NCBI GenBank assembly: GCA_910584205.1
Contig: CAJUAA010000016.1
Location: 14,842 to 78,841, forward strand
From: an uncultured Lachnospiraceae bacterium
GTDB taxonomy: Bacteria; Bacillota; Clostridia; Lachnospirales; Lachnospiraceae
Direction of reading: 5' to 3'
Length of the DNA: 64,000 nucleotides
Part shown: one piece after another, positions 8,368 to 17,166 of the stretch
Position numbering within the stretch: the first letter of the stretch is position 1
Layout of the letters: each line of letters begins with the position of its first letter
Notes under the pieces: generated by a model
Told to the model about the DNA's origin: nothing
The model's database searches: none
The model's input: only the letters and a program-made list of their open reading frames with translations
Position numbers and translations under genes: made by a program

Positions 8368-8580
8368 ATGTACCAGAAGCTCAAACGCATCCTTGCGCTG
8401 TCTGCCGCAGTGATCATCCTGCTGCTCTATCTTGTCACTTTCCTGCTTTCTTTCTTAAAAAGCGAACAGGCAGGAGAGCTGCTGATGATATCCCTGACCG
8501 CCACCGTCGTCATCCCGGTGCTGCTCTACCTCTATCTGTGGCTGTTCCGCATGTTTCACGGCAAAGATCAGGACCATTGA
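8368..8580 (+). CDS. Small two-helix membrane protein
   Basis: 70 residues, not recognised. Two hydrophobic segments (ILALSAAVIILLLYLVTFLL and a second from about residue 40 to 62) with a short polar loop SFLKSEQAG between them, and a C-terminal FHGKDQDH tail. The start at 8368 follows AAAGGAGG; an in-frame ATG at 8323 has no such site. It precedes the substrate-binding lipoprotein gene by 57 bases on the same strand and may share its transcript, but nothing ties the two functionally. Confidence 0.65.
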   Translation: MYQKLKRILALSAAVIILLLYLVTFLLSFLKSEQAGELLMISLTATVVIPVLLYLYLWLFRMFHGKDQDH

Positions 8581-8637
8581 CACATCCTTCTTTCCCCCGC
8601 ATATATTACACTATAAAATTTTGCGGAGGAATCAACT

Positions 8638-9633
8638 ATGAAAAAATGGATCAGTCTTCTCCTGGCGGGCATGCTGGGCCTCATGACCGGCTGCGGCAGC
8701 CAGGAAGGACCGGCAGCGGACCTGACCCCTGTCACACTGAACGAAGTGGCACATTCCATCTTCTATGCGCCTCAGTATGTAGCCATCGAAAACGGATATT
8801 TTGCGGAGGAAGGCCTGGACCTGACGCTCGTCACAGGCTTCGGCGCCGACAAGGTAGCCACCGCCCTGGTATCCGGAGACGCGGATATCGGATTCATGGG
8901 AAGTGAATCTTCCATCTACATCTACCATCAGAACCCCGAAGACTATATCGTCAATTTTGCCCAGCTCACTCAGCGCGCCGGCAATTTCCTCGTGGCAAGA
9001 GAACCGATGGATGACTTTCAATGGGAAGATCTCAAAGGCACCTATGTACTGGGGGGCCGAAAAGGCGGTATGCCCCAGATGGTCTTTGAATTTATCCTGA
9101 AAAAGAACAACATTGACCCGGCTGCGGACCTGACCATCGATCAGAGCATCGACTTTGGTTCCACGGCCGCCGCCTTCACCGGCAACGATGCGGACTATAC
9201 CGTCGAATTCGAACCGTCGGCTACGGCTCTGGAAGACGAAGGCGTCGGCCATGTGGTGGCTTCCCTGGGAGAAGCTTCCGGCTACGTCCCCTACACCGCC
9301 TACAGCGTGAAGCAGAGTTATCTGGCGGAACATCCGGAAGTCGTGCAGGCATTTACCAACGCGCTCCAGAAAGGCATGGACTATGTACAGTCCCATACGC
9401 CGGAGGAAATCGCCAAAGTCATACAGCCTCAGTTCGAAGAGACGGATCTGGAAACCATCACCGCCATCGTCACCCGGTATTACGAGCAGGATACCTGGAA
9501 AGAAAACCTGGTGTTTGAAAAGGAAAGCTTCGACCTTCTCCAGAATATCCTTCAGGAGGCCGGAGAGCTTCCCGAATGGACTCCTTATGAAGACCTGATC
9601 AACACAGAATTCGCGGAAAAGGCCGCTAAATAA
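8638..9633 (+). CDS. Orphan ABC transporter substrate-binding lipoprotein (NitT/TauT/ThiY type)
   Basis: 331-residue extracytoplasmic solute receptor of the NMT1/SsuA-like family, whose members bind nitrate, sulfonates, taurine or the thiamine precursor HMP. Residues 1-20 are a lipoprotein signal with lipobox LMTGC. The mature part has the family pattern: LNEVAHSIFYAPQYVAIENGYF near the start, TGFGADKVATALVSGDADIGFMG, then a second lobe with DQSIDFGSTAAAF. A GCGGAGG ribosome-binding site precedes the ATG. No permease or ATPase gene lies next to it, so it must use components encoded elsewhere. The bound ligand cannot be told from sequence alone. Confidence 0.88.
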   Translation: MKKWISLLLAGMLGLMTGCGSQEGPAADLTPVTLNEVAHSIFYAPQYVAIENGYFAEEGLDLTLVTGFGADKVATALVSGDADIGFMGSESSIYIYHQNPEDYIVNFAQLTQRAGNFLVAREPMDDFQWEDLKGTYVLGGRKGGMPQMVFEFILKKNNIDPAADLTIDQSIDFGSTAAAFTGNDADYTVEFEPSATALEDEGVGHVVASLGEASGYVPYTAYSVKQSYLAEHPEVVQAFTNALQKGMDYVQSHTPEEIAKVIQPQFEETDLETITAIVTRYYEQDTWKENLVFEKESFDLLQNILQEAGELPEWTPYEDLINTEFAEKAAK

Positions 9634-9656
9634 TGTAGTTTTCAATACTATATGTA

Positions 9657-9714
9657 TTGACTTTTAGAAACAGATACCCTATAATTGTTTTGATAATCAA
9701 AATAATTATAGGGT
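9657..9714 (+). promoter_or_regulatory. Promoter with FabT-box-like palindrome for the FabK-like gene
   Basis: TTGACT (9657-9662), a 17-base spacer and TATAAT (9680-9685). A near-perfect dyad of 39 bases (9676-9714, centre 9695) starts at the -10 box; its core TTTTGATAATCAAAA closely resembles the TTTGATTATCAAA box bound by the MarR-family fatty-acid repressor FabT in streptococci. Binding here would block RNA polymerase. That the downstream gene is FabK-like fits fatty-acid control. Confidence 0.7.
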
Positions 9715-9753
9715 TCTGCCGTCTGCCGCGCAGGATGCCCGGAAAGGTTTTTC

Positions 9754-10839
9754 ATGAATACAATAAGATTGGATATCGGAAATAAAACAGCGAAGCTTCC
9801 CCTGATCCAGGGCGGAATGGGCGTCGGCATCAGCCTGGCCGGGCTGGCCGGAGCCGTTGCCCGGGAAGGCGGAATCGGCATCATCTCTTCGGCCCAGATC
9901 GGCTTCCGGGAACCGGATTTCGGGACAGACTCCAAAAAGGCCAACCTGCGCGCCATGGCCCTGGAACTTCAGAAGGCAAGAGCCATTGCCGCCGGCCCCG
10001 ACGGCCGCTGCGAGGGGCTGCTGGGCTTTAATATCATGGTCGCCACCCGGGATTACGGCGACTATGTGCGGACAGCCGCTTCCGCCGGTGCGGACGTCAT
10101 CATCTCCGGCGCCGGCCTTCCGGTGGACCTGCCAAAATACGTGGAAGGAACAGATACCCTGATCGCGCCCATCGTCTCCTCGGAAAAGGCCGCACGCATC
10201 ATCCTGAAGATGTGGGACCGGCATTACCGCCGGACCGCGGATTTTCTCGTCATCGAGGGTGCGCACGCCGGCGGGCATCTGGGTTTTTCCCGGGAAGACC
10301 TGGAGCGCATGCAGGAAGAAGGCTTTGACATCGCCTACGACCTGGAGATCCGGAAGATCATCGCCTGCGCGGATTCCTGGGCGAAAGCCTACGGCACCCG
10401 GATTCCGGTCATCGTCGCCGGAGGCATTATGAACGCCGCCCAGGTACAGCATGCCCTCTCCCTGGGCGCCTCGGGAGTCCAGGTCGCCACTCCTTTCGTA
10501 ACCACAAAAGAATGCGACGCTGCGGAGGCGTTCAAGCAGGCCTACGTACATGCCCGCCCGGAGGATATCGAGATCGTCACAAGCCCTGTAGGCATGCCTG
10601 CCCGCGCCATCCACAATCCGTTTCTGGAGAAGGTACAGCAGGGATCGGAACAAATCACCCGCTGCTACCGCTGTCTGGAAAAATGTTCTCCCAAAACCGC
10701 CCCTTACTGCATTACTCAGGCGCTGATCCGCGCCGTACAGGGAGATGTGGAAAACGGGCTGATCTTCTGCGGAGACAATGCGGCGCGCCTGACGGAAATC
10801 ACAACAGTGGCAGACGTGATCCGGACGCTGTTTCCCTGA
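9754..10839 (+). CDS. FabK / nitronate monooxygenase-family flavoprotein
   Basis: 361-residue FMN-dependent TIM-barrel enzyme of the 2-nitropropane dioxygenase family, which includes enoyl-ACP reductase II (FabK) and nitronate monooxygenase. Visible signatures are LIQGGMGVGIS at the N-terminus, EGAHAGGHLGF with the active-site His, and IVAGGI plus LGASGVQVATPF for phosphate binding of FMN. It is longer than streptococcal FabK (about 320) and carries a C-terminal cysteine cluster, CYRCLEKCSPKTAPYC, not found in FabK. The upstream FabT-like operator favours a lipid role, while the cluster and length leave nitronate monooxygenase or another reaction open. The start follows GGAAAGG. Confidence 0.85.
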   Translation: MNTIRLDIGNKTAKLPLIQGGMGVGISLAGLAGAVAREGGIGIISSAQIGFREPDFGTDSKKANLRAMALELQKARAIAAGPDGRCEGLLGFNIMVATRDYGDYVRTAASAGADVIISGAGLPVDLPKYVEGTDTLIAPIVSSEKAARIILKMWDRHYRRTADFLVIEGAHAGGHLGFSREDLERMQEEGFDIAYDLEIRKIIACADSWAKAYGTRIPVIVAGGIMNAAQVQHALSLGASGVQVATPFVTTKECDAAEAFKQAYVHARPEDIEIVTSPVGMPARAIHNPFLEKVQQGSEQITRCYRCLEKCSPKTAPYCITQALIRAVQGDVENGLIFCGDNAARLTEITTVADVIRTLFP

Positions 10840-10885
10840 CCAGGCCTTCTGCCGGATCCGCACATGCGCCGCTGAATCTGGCCGC

Positions 10886-10916
10886 AAAAAGCGCCTCCCC
10901 TGCGGGAAGCGCTTTT
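10886..10916. terminator. Bidirectional intrinsic terminator
   Basis: AAAAAGCGC and GCGCTTTTTT flank an inner TCCC/GGGA pair. A and T runs on both sides let it stop both the rightward FabK-like gene and the leftward ABC-F gene, which converge here. Confidence 0.85.
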
Positions 10917-10940
10917 TTCATATCTGCTGAGGTTTTTCTT

Positions 10941-12743
10941 CTAATTCCGCTGTTCTGCAATCTGATCCGCCAGATCGCTCAGATACAGAAACCGTTCCAT
11001 CTTTTCCTCCAGAAGGGCCTCCAGCCCTTCCTTTTCCCCGGTCAGCTCATTCAAACGGACAAAATCCGTCGCCGCCAGTTCGATCTGCTTCTCAAGCCCG
11101 GCGATCCTTGTCTCGATCTCTGCGATCTCTTCTTCAATACTGTCGTAATCCTTCTGCTCCTGCCAGGTAAATTTCAGCTTTACGGTCTTTTTCTTCGTTG
11201 TTTTTTCTACATCTGAAAGCTGTTTCCTTTCCGGCCGGGCAGAGAGCTCTTCTCTTTCCCCGCGGGCTTCCAGATAGTCGGAGTATCCTCCTTCGTACTG
11301 CCGCAGCCGCCCTCCCTCTTCAAAAGCAAACAGCCTCTCTGCGGTCCGGTCCAGAAAATACCGGTCGTGGGAAACCATGATCAGAATGCCCGGAAAGCGG
11401 TCCAGATAGTCTTCCAGAATCGCCAGCGTCTGGATGTCCAGATCATTGGTGGGCTCATCCAGAATCAGGATGTTGGGCGCCTCCATAAGCACCTTCAACA
11501 GATACAGCCGCCGCTTCTCCCCGCCTGACAGTTTCCCGATCCGCGAATACTGCAGGGCGCCGTCAAACAGAAAGCGTTCCAGCATCATGGAAGCCGATAC
11601 GCTTCCGTCTTCTGTCCGCACATACTCCGCCGTATCCCGGATATAGTCGATCACTCTCTGCTCCGGGTCCAGATATTCATTTTCCTGAGAAAAATATCCG
11701 ATCTTCACCGTAGAACCCATAACCACCTGGCCCCGGTCCGGTTCCTCCAGTCCCATAATCAGCTTCATCAGCGTCGTCTTCCCGCAGCCGTTGGGGCCCA
11801 CGATCCCGATCCGGTCTTTTTTCCGGAACGCATAGCTGAATCCGTCGATCAGCGGTTCTTCTCCGTAACCTTTGGTAAGTTCCACAAGCTCCAGCGTTTT
11901 CTTCCCCAGACGGGAGGATACCGTGTTCACTTCCACCTTCCCATCCTTCGCAGGAGCCTTTGTGATTTCCTTCAGATCCTCATACCGCTGGATATGCGCC
12001 TTCTGCTTGGTAGATCTGGCCCTTGCGCCCCGGCGCATCCATTCCAGTTCCTTCCGCAGAATGTTCCGGTTCTTCCGATAGGTGGCAAGCTCCATGTCCT
12101 CCCTCGCCGCCTTGGCTTCCAGAAAGCCCGTGAAACCCGTCTGGTATTCGTACAGCTTTCCTTTGTCGATCTCCACGATCCGGCTGCACACCCGGTCCAG
12201 AAAATACCGGTCGTGGGTCACCATGACCAGAGCCCCTTTTCTCTGAATCAGCATCTGTTCCAGCCACAGTACCATATCACTGTTCAGATGGTTCGTAGGC
12301 TCGTCCAGAAGCAGGATATCACAGGGCGCCACCAGCGCAGCCGCCAGCGCCACCATCTTCTTCTGGCCTCCCGACAGATGGTCGATCACTTCGTTTTCAT
12401 CCGGAAAGCCCATCAGGTTCAGGATCGCCCGGCTGTCCCCGGCAATGCTCCACTCGTTGTCCTCTGTCCGGTTTGCCTTTACCACATAGCCGCAGATCGT
12501 CATTCCTTCCGGAAATACCGGTTCCTGGGGCAGATAGCGGACATACACCTGATTTCCCCTGACCACCTCTCCTTCGTCCGGCTGCTCCAGGCCCGCCAGA
12601 ATCCGGAGCAGCGTGGATTTGCCGGTTCCGTTGATCCCCACGATGCCCGTCTTGTCCCGGTCGTCAACACCCAAGTCCACATGGTCGAAAAGCGTCCGTT
12701 CCGTAAAATTCTTTGTGATCCCTTTTGCCGTCAGTAAATTCAT
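10941..12743 (-). CDS. ABC-F ATPase, Uup-like
   Basis: 600-residue soluble ABC-F protein with two ATPase domains in one chain and no membrane segment; family members act on the ribosome, in translation rescue or antibiotic protection. First domain: GINGTGKST, signature LSGGQKK, LLLDEPTNHL. The inter-domain linker includes the basic RRGARARSTKQK. Second domain: GPNGCGKTT, LSGGEKRR, LILDEPTNDLD. Residues from about 520 form a charged coiled coil as in Uup, unlike EttA. It starts 20 bases downstream of the TPR/ATPase gene and is probably co-transcribed with it. Confidence 0.92.
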   Translation of the reverse strand: MNLLTAKGITKNFTERTLFDHVDLGVDDRDKTGIVGINGTGKSTLLRILAGLEQPDEGEVVRGNQVYVRYLPQEPVFPEGMTICGYVVKANRTEDNEWSIAGDSRAILNLMGFPDENEVIDHLSGGQKKMVALAAALVAPCDILLLDEPTNHLNSDMVLWLEQMLIQRKGALVMVTHDRYFLDRVCSRIVEIDKGKLYEYQTGFTGFLEAKAAREDMELATYRKNRNILRKELEWMRRGARARSTKQKAHIQRYEDLKEITKAPAKDGKVEVNTVSSRLGKKTLELVELTKGYGEEPLIDGFSYAFRKKDRIGIVGPNGCGKTTLMKLIMGLEEPDRGQVVMGSTVKIGYFSQENEYLDPEQRVIDYIRDTAEYVRTEDGSVSASMMLERFLFDGALQYSRIGKLSGGEKRRLYLLKVLMEAPNILILDEPTNDLDIQTLAILEDYLDRFPGILIMVSHDRYFLDRTAERLFAFEEGGRLRQYEGGYSDYLEARGEREELSARPERKQLSDVEKTTKKKTVKLKFTWQEQKDYDSIEEEIAEIETRIAGLEKQIELAATDFVRLNELTGEKEGLEALLEEKMERFLYLSDLADQIAEQRN

Positions 12744-12763
12744 ATCGTTCTCTCCACGGAGCC

Positions 12764-15532
12764 TTACTCCTGAAAATCCACCTCTCTGAGCAGATGGTTT
12801 CCGAATTCATCCACACTCTTTTTCGTCACCCGCTCAAAGAGATGGCGGATGCTTCCTTTCTCAGCCCGCTCGATGGCGCCGTCGATCAGCTCCTTGACCT
12901 CCGCCACCGTCACCAGATGGTCGTTGGTCTGCCGGCTTCCGATCCGGTCATACAGCGCCAGAATCCCGAACTCGTCAAAGCCGTAGCCCTGCTCCAGCGC
13001 ATAGGATTTTCCAAACGCCACAAGCTCGTCGTTCGTAAACACCGGGATATCGATGGTATGGTCAAATTTCGATGCAAAATTGCTGTTCCTGCGGAAAAGC
13101 TTCTGGATCTCCTCTGTGGAATCCTCCAGGATAAAGAGAAGCCCTCCGGTATCCGACTCCATGGCAAGGCTCAGAGCCATCATCGTGGCATCCGAAAGCC
13201 CGCCCGCGCTCTCGATGATCAGAGCGCCGCCCTTCAGCCTGCTGACCACATCATAGATATCTTTCGTGTTCAGCTTCTGTCCGCTGATCTTCGCCATCTT
13301 CCTGCCTGATATCTGATCCTGCCGCTGAAGCGCTTTCACAATGTCGATGGCCAGCGTGGTCTTTCCGTTGCCCCTCTCCCCGGTAATCGTCAGATTTCCT
13401 TTGGAGGAATTCGTCTGCCCTCTCTGGGCATTTCCTTTAAACAGCACGGAAAGCTGCTCGCTCATGCCCTTTACACAGGTAAAATAAGCAAAAAGCCTTG
13501 CCTGCTCCCGGGTCAGATGCCCGGCGTTCACCGCCTTTTCCGATTCTTTCGACGCCAGAGAACGGCCCAGATCCTGAATCATATTTCCGGACCTGCCGTC
13601 CTCTGGAAGATCGTCCAGTTCCACCGCCGGCAGCTCCTCCTCTGAAGCGTCCAGTTCGTCCAGAGAAAACTCTTCTTCCTCTTTCATGTCCTCTGCCTCA
13701 TCCGTCTCCGGCGACGGCGGCAGTTCTTCTTTGGCCTCTCCGGAAATATTTTTCAGATACCGTTCTTCATCCAGCTCGTCCAGGATCTGCTGCACGTCCT
13801 CCGGGATCAGTTCCGAGATCCCCTGGATGACCTTCATCAGCTCCTCAGTCTCCTGCTTCACCTGCTCCCTGCGCTTCTGTTCCTCTCTGGCGCCGGCCTG
13901 CAGCATCGCCTCGGTCTTCACTTTTGTGTTTTCCCATTCGTTCAGGATCTCGTCGATGACTTCCTGGCCCGTATACTGCTTTTTCTCCGGGTCTTCCAGT
14001 CTATCCGGATCGTCCGGGAATTCCGGCTCCGGCTGTGCTTCCGGCTCCGGCCGGCCGGCCTTCTGATCTGCGTCGTCTTCGAAATCTTCCGGCTCCGGAA
14101 ATGCTTCCAGAATCGGAAGTTCGATGACGACATTTTTCCGTTCGCTCTGTTTCGGCTCCTCTGCAGCCGCTTCCGCAGGTTCGGCGGGCGCTTCCACCGA
14201 TTCAGCGGAGGTCTCCGGTTCGGCGAATACTTCCGCTTCGCCCTCCAACCCAAGCTCCGGCAGTTCGATCGTCTTGTCTTCCTTCAGATCCTCCTCTATC
14301 GCCGGCTCCTCCGGCTCGACAGATTCATTCGGCTCGTCTTCCAAGCCAAGTTCCGGCAGTTCGATCGTCTTGTCTTCCTTCAGGTCCTCTTCTATCGCCG
14401 GCTCCTCCGGCTCGACAGATTCATTCGGCTCGTCTTCCAGGCCAAGTTCCGGCAGCTCGATTGTCTTGTCTTCCTTCAGGTCCTCTTCTATCGCCGGCTC
14501 CTCCGCTTCGGCGAATACTTCCGCTTCGCCCTCCAACCCAAGCTCCGGCAGTTCGATCGTCTTGTCTTCCTTCAAGTCCTCCTCTATCGTCGGCTCCTCC
14601 GCTTCGGCGAATACTTCCGCTTCGCCTTCAAGACCCAGTTCCGGCAGCTCGATCGTCTTATCCTCTTTCAGATCTTCTTTCGCAGACGGCTCTTCTGCAG
14701 CCGGCTTCTCTGGTTCAGCAAACGCTTCCTCCGGTTCAGCGAATTCCGCCGCTTCGTCCTCAAGGCCCAGTTCCGGCAGTTCAATCGTCTTGTCCTCCTT
14801 CAGAAGCTCGTCCAGATTTTCCGCCAGTTCCGCCTGCAGGTTGACCGTGCTGAAGCGGTCCGTATTAAATTCCATCACTGCAGGTTCTTCAAAATCATCT
14901 TCATTTACCGGGGAAGCCGTGCCGGACCGATAGATATATTTCTCCTGCTGCGCAGCGGATAACGGCTCGTATTTCTGCTTCAGCTCCAGCGCCTTCGTCA
15001 CATATTCTCCCTCGCTGAACCAGAGGATCAGTTCGTCGCACTCACGGACGCACTCGTCCCCCATACCCGCCTCGTCATAGAGCATGGCAAGCTCATAGGC
15101 CCACTTTTCCTGGTATTCATGGGTCTTGTATTCTGCCAGTATCCGGATCTGGTCCTCCACGCTGGATCCCCGCTCCCGATAAATCTGATATTTCAAAATG
15201 TAACGGCTCTGGTCGTGGGGGGCCGCCTTGACAAATTCTCTGTACAGGGAGATCGCCTCTTCAAAATTATGCATCTTCGTGCAGACCTCGGTCATCCGGT
15301 ACAGCAGCATACGCCCTACCGGTGCACGGTCATAGGCAATATCCAGGATCTCCATGCATTCCCCGTAGCGTTCGGTCTGCTCATAAATCTCGCTGACAAT
15401 ATACAGCATATTCAGATTCTTCACGCGCCGCCAGTCGATGGTGTCCGCGATCTTCGCCGCTGTCTTGTAGTCCTTTTTCTTTACTAATTTCTCTATCTGC
15501 TCCGCTTTCAGACGGTATTCGTACTTATCCAA
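12764..15532 (-). CDS. TPR / acidic-repeat / AAA-type ATPase fusion protein
   Basis: 922 residues with three parts. Residues 1-200 are TPR-like helices (KIADTIDWRRVKNLNMLYIV, then tyrosine-rich repeats). Residues ~245-450 contain six copies of a DKTIELPELGLE motif separated by Glu/Pro-rich spacers; a weaker VVIELPILE follows near 475. From ~660 there is a P-loop ATPase with GERGNGKTT (Walker A), a GGALIIESAGG Walker B-like strand and ESDTGGLLFILED, resembling CbbX/spore SpoVK-type AAA proteins. Loop, linker and C-terminal helices look intact. The motif array suggests multivalent docking of a partner, with the ATPase remodelling it; this is inference. No signal peptide or membrane segment. Confidence 0.8.
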   Translation of the reverse strand: MDKYEYRLKAEQIEKLVKKKDYKTAAKIADTIDWRRVKNLNMLYIVSEIYEQTERYGECMEILDIAYDRAPVGRMLLYRMTEVCTKMHNFEEAISLYREFVKAAPHDQSRYILKYQIYRERGSSVEDQIRILAEYKTHEYQEKWAYELAMLYDEAGMGDECVRECDELILWFSEGEYVTKALELKQKYEPLSAAQQEKYIYRSGTASPVNEDDFEEPAVMEFNTDRFSTVNLQAELAENLDELLKEDKTIELPELGLEDEAAEFAEPEEAFAEPEKPAAEEPSAKEDLKEDKTIELPELGLEGEAEVFAEAEEPTIEEDLKEDKTIELPELGLEGEAEVFAEAEEPAIEEDLKEDKTIELPELGLEDEPNESVEPEEPAIEEDLKEDKTIELPELGLEDEPNESVEPEEPAIEEDLKEDKTIELPELGLEGEAEVFAEPETSAESVEAPAEPAEAAAEEPKQSERKNVVIELPILEAFPEPEDFEDDADQKAGRPEPEAQPEPEFPDDPDRLEDPEKKQYTGQEVIDEILNEWENTKVKTEAMLQAGAREEQKRREQVKQETEELMKVIQGISELIPEDVQQILDELDEERYLKNISGEAKEELPPSPETDEAEDMKEEEEFSLDELDASEEELPAVELDDLPEDGRSGNMIQDLGRSLASKESEKAVNAGHLTREQARLFAYFTCVKGMSEQLSVLFKGNAQRGQTNSSKGNLTITGERGNGKTTLAIDIVKALQRQDQISGRKMAKISGQKLNTKDIYDVVSRLKGGALIIESAGGLSDATMMALSLAMESDTGGLLFILEDSTEEIQKLFRRNSNFASKFDHTIDIPVFTNDELVAFGKSYALEQGYGFDEFGILALYDRIGSRQTNDHLVTVAEVKELIDGAIERAEKGSIRHLFERVTKKSVDEFGNHLLREVDFQE
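14240..14803. repeat. Coding tandem repeat, unit ~96 bp
   Basis: Six copies of a unit encoding DKTIELPELGLE plus a ~20-residue acidic spacer, inside the 922-residue protein gene. The middle copies have a 32-residue (96-bp) period and two spacer types alternate (GEAEVFAEAEEP and DEPNESVEPEEP), showing recent duplication. The first spacer is longer. Copy number is likely to vary between strains. Confidence 0.85.
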
Positions 15533-15570
15533 TGGATCTCATCCTCATTTCCCTGTGCTTCCATGTCCCT

Positions 15571-16431
15571 TTATACTTCCACTGTTTTCGTGCAGGCTAC
15601 TGCCAGCGCCCCGTCTCCGATATGGCAGGCCACGCTCAGAGACAGTTCGTCCACCAGCATCACCGGATATCCCGGGAACTCCGCCTGGATCTCCTTCTTG
15701 AATTCCAGCGCCGCCGTCTCATTGTTCGTATGGGCAACGTCGATCCTCATGCTGCATCCTGCAAAGCGTTTCTCCAGATCGTTCCGGATCGCATCCAGCA
15801 TGACCCGTTTCGCCGCGCTCATGGTACGGACTTTGGAAAATGCGTCCAGCTTTTCACCCTGGATCTGCAGCACCGGTTTCAGCCGGAGCATTGTCCCGAG
15901 CGCCGCGGCAGCCGGTGTGATCCTGCCGCCCTTTTTCAGATATTTCAACGTGGTCAGCGTAATATAAATGCTGGCTTTTAACGCCTCCTCTTCAAGGACC
16001 GCACGGATTTCCGCCGCACTCTTTCCCGCCTCTGCCAGATTCTGCGCATCCAGAACGGAGGACACCTGCGTGATGGAGATCCGCTGGTTATTCACCACCT
16101 CCACCTTCCCGTCATAATCCTCCGCCAGCATCCTGGCGGTCTGGCAGCTTCCGCTTAAACCGCTGGACATGGGAATATGGACGATCTCGTCATACTCCTT
16201 CAGAAGGCGGTCCCAAAGCGCCATGACGGATTCCGGCGAGGGCTGCGAAGTGGATACGTCCGCATCCTTTGCCAGATATTCATAAAATTCTTTCGGAAAC
16301 AGATCAATCCCGTCCAGGTATTCCTTCCCGTCGATCAGAAAAGGCATGGGAAGTACATGGATTCCCATCTCCTCCGCCTTTTTCTGACTGATCCCGCTGT
16401 TGCTGTCTGTAACGATCGCTATCCTGCTCAT
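15571..16431 (-). CDS. DegV family fatty-acid-binding protein (FakB-like)
   Basis: 286-residue DegV-domain protein. Proteins of this fold bind a fatty acid and present it to the FakA kinase for phosphorylation, feeding exogenous fatty acids into phospholipids. The conserved N-terminal IVTDSNSGI, the HIPMSSGLSGSCQTA loop and the C-terminal HIGDGALAVAC are present, and length is typical. No fakA gene is in the window. It sits 38 bases upstream of the TPR/ATPase gene on the same strand and may lead that transcript. Confidence 0.9.
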   Translation of the reverse strand: MSRIAIVTDSNSGISQKKAEEMGIHVLPMPFLIDGKEYLDGIDLFPKEFYEYLAKDADVSTSQPSPESVMALWDRLLKEYDEIVHIPMSSGLSGSCQTARMLAEDYDGKVEVVNNQRISITQVSSVLDAQNLAEAGKSAAEIRAVLEEEALKASIYITLTTLKYLKKGGRITPAAAALGTMLRLKPVLQIQGEKLDAFSKVRTMSAAKRVMLDAIRNDLEKRFAGCSMRIDVAHTNNETAALEFKKEIQAEFPGYPVMLVDELSLSVACHIGDGALAVACTKTVEV

Positions 16432-16554
16432 ATAATACTCCCATCTTTTTTCCTGTCATTAGATTTCCATATTTGCATCGCTCACTCTGGTCGGATGGCA
16501 TCCGCTGTGCCATACTCCGTCTCATTATAGCAAAACACATTCCGAAAAACAAGA

Positions 16555-16586
16555 ATAGCAGAAACCTTTTTACTGGTTTCTGCTAT
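16555..16586 (-). terminator. Intrinsic terminator after tRNA-Glu
   Basis: ATAGCAGAAACC and GGTTTCTGCTAT form a perfect 12-bp stem with an 8-base loop; on the minus strand it is followed by TCTTGTTTTT. It lies 9 bases past the tRNA 3-prime end. Confidence 0.9.
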
Positions 16587-16595
16587 CTCTTTGCG

Positions 16596-16667
16596 CAGTA
16601 GATAGGGGAATCGAACCCCTGTTTCCGCCGTGAGAGGGCGGCGTCTTAACCCCTTGACCAATCTACC
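16596..16667 (-). tRNA. tRNA-Glu (anticodon CTC)
   Basis: 72-nt cloverleaf on the minus strand. Acceptor GGTAGAT pairs with ATCTACT (one G-T). The D arm TGGTCAAGGGGTTAAGAC is typical of tRNA-Glu. The anticodon stem CCGCC/GGCGG closes loop CTCTCAC, giving anticodon CTC at 16632-16634. The T arm GGGGTTCGATTCCCC is perfect. CCA is not encoded. Confidence 0.95.
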
Positions 16668-16794
16668 ATATTTGTGTCTGTCCTGCCGACTTGCTTACTA
16701 TATCATATGTTTTTTCAAAATGCAAGTCTTTTTTTTATTTTTTTACATATTTTTTTCCCGATCCGCAGACACTGTGAAAAAGGAGTGAGCAATC

Positions 16795-17151
16795 ATGGAT
16801 TATCTCAATGCATTCTGGGTGGGCGGGCTCATCTGCGCTCTGGTGCAGATCCTGATGGAAAAGACCAAACTCATGCCCGGACGGATCATGGTTCTTCTGG
16901 TATGCAGCGGCGCCGTGCTGGGCGCCGTGGGGCTGTATGGACCCTTTCAGGAATATGCGGGTGCGGGCGCCAGCGTCCCTCTCCTGGGCTTTGGCAACAC
17001 CTTATGGAAAGGAATCCAGGAGGCCGTGGATACGGACGGGTTCCTCGGCATCTTCAAAGGAGGCTTCACCGCCAGCGCCGCGGGTATCTGCGCCGCACTG
17101 GTGTTCGGATACCTGGCAAGCCTGGTGTTCGATTCCCGGATGAAGAAATAA
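16795..17151 (+). CDS. SpoVAE-like spore membrane protein (SpoVA family)
   Basis: 118-residue integral membrane protein of the SpoVAE/SpoVAEB type. SpoVA proteins form the channel that loads dipicolinic acid into the forespore and releases it at germination. Several hydrophobic helices are visible: residues 4-20, 30-48 with VLLVCSGAVLGAVGLYG, and 88-110 (FTASAAGICAALVFGYLASL). The conserved VPLLGFGNTLWKG segment is present. An AAGGAG site precedes the ATG. It stands alone, whereas spoVA genes usually form an operon, so other subunits must be elsewhere. Confidence 0.88.
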   Translation: MDYLNAFWVGGLICALVQILMEKTKLMPGRIMVLLVCSGAVLGAVGLYGPFQEYAGAGASVPLLGFGNTLWKGIQEAVDTDGFLGIFKGGFTASAAGICAALVFGYLASLVFDSRMKK

Positions 17152-17166
17152 CCGCTCTTTCAGAAA

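Noticed and set aside
14240..14803. CRISPR array
   Set aside because: The repeats are coding, 96-bp units without unique spacers, and no cas genes are present.
14124..14933. Serine-rich repetitive frame on the plus strand
   Set aside because: It is the antisense reading of the DKTIELPELGLE repeat region; the minus-strand protein is the real product.
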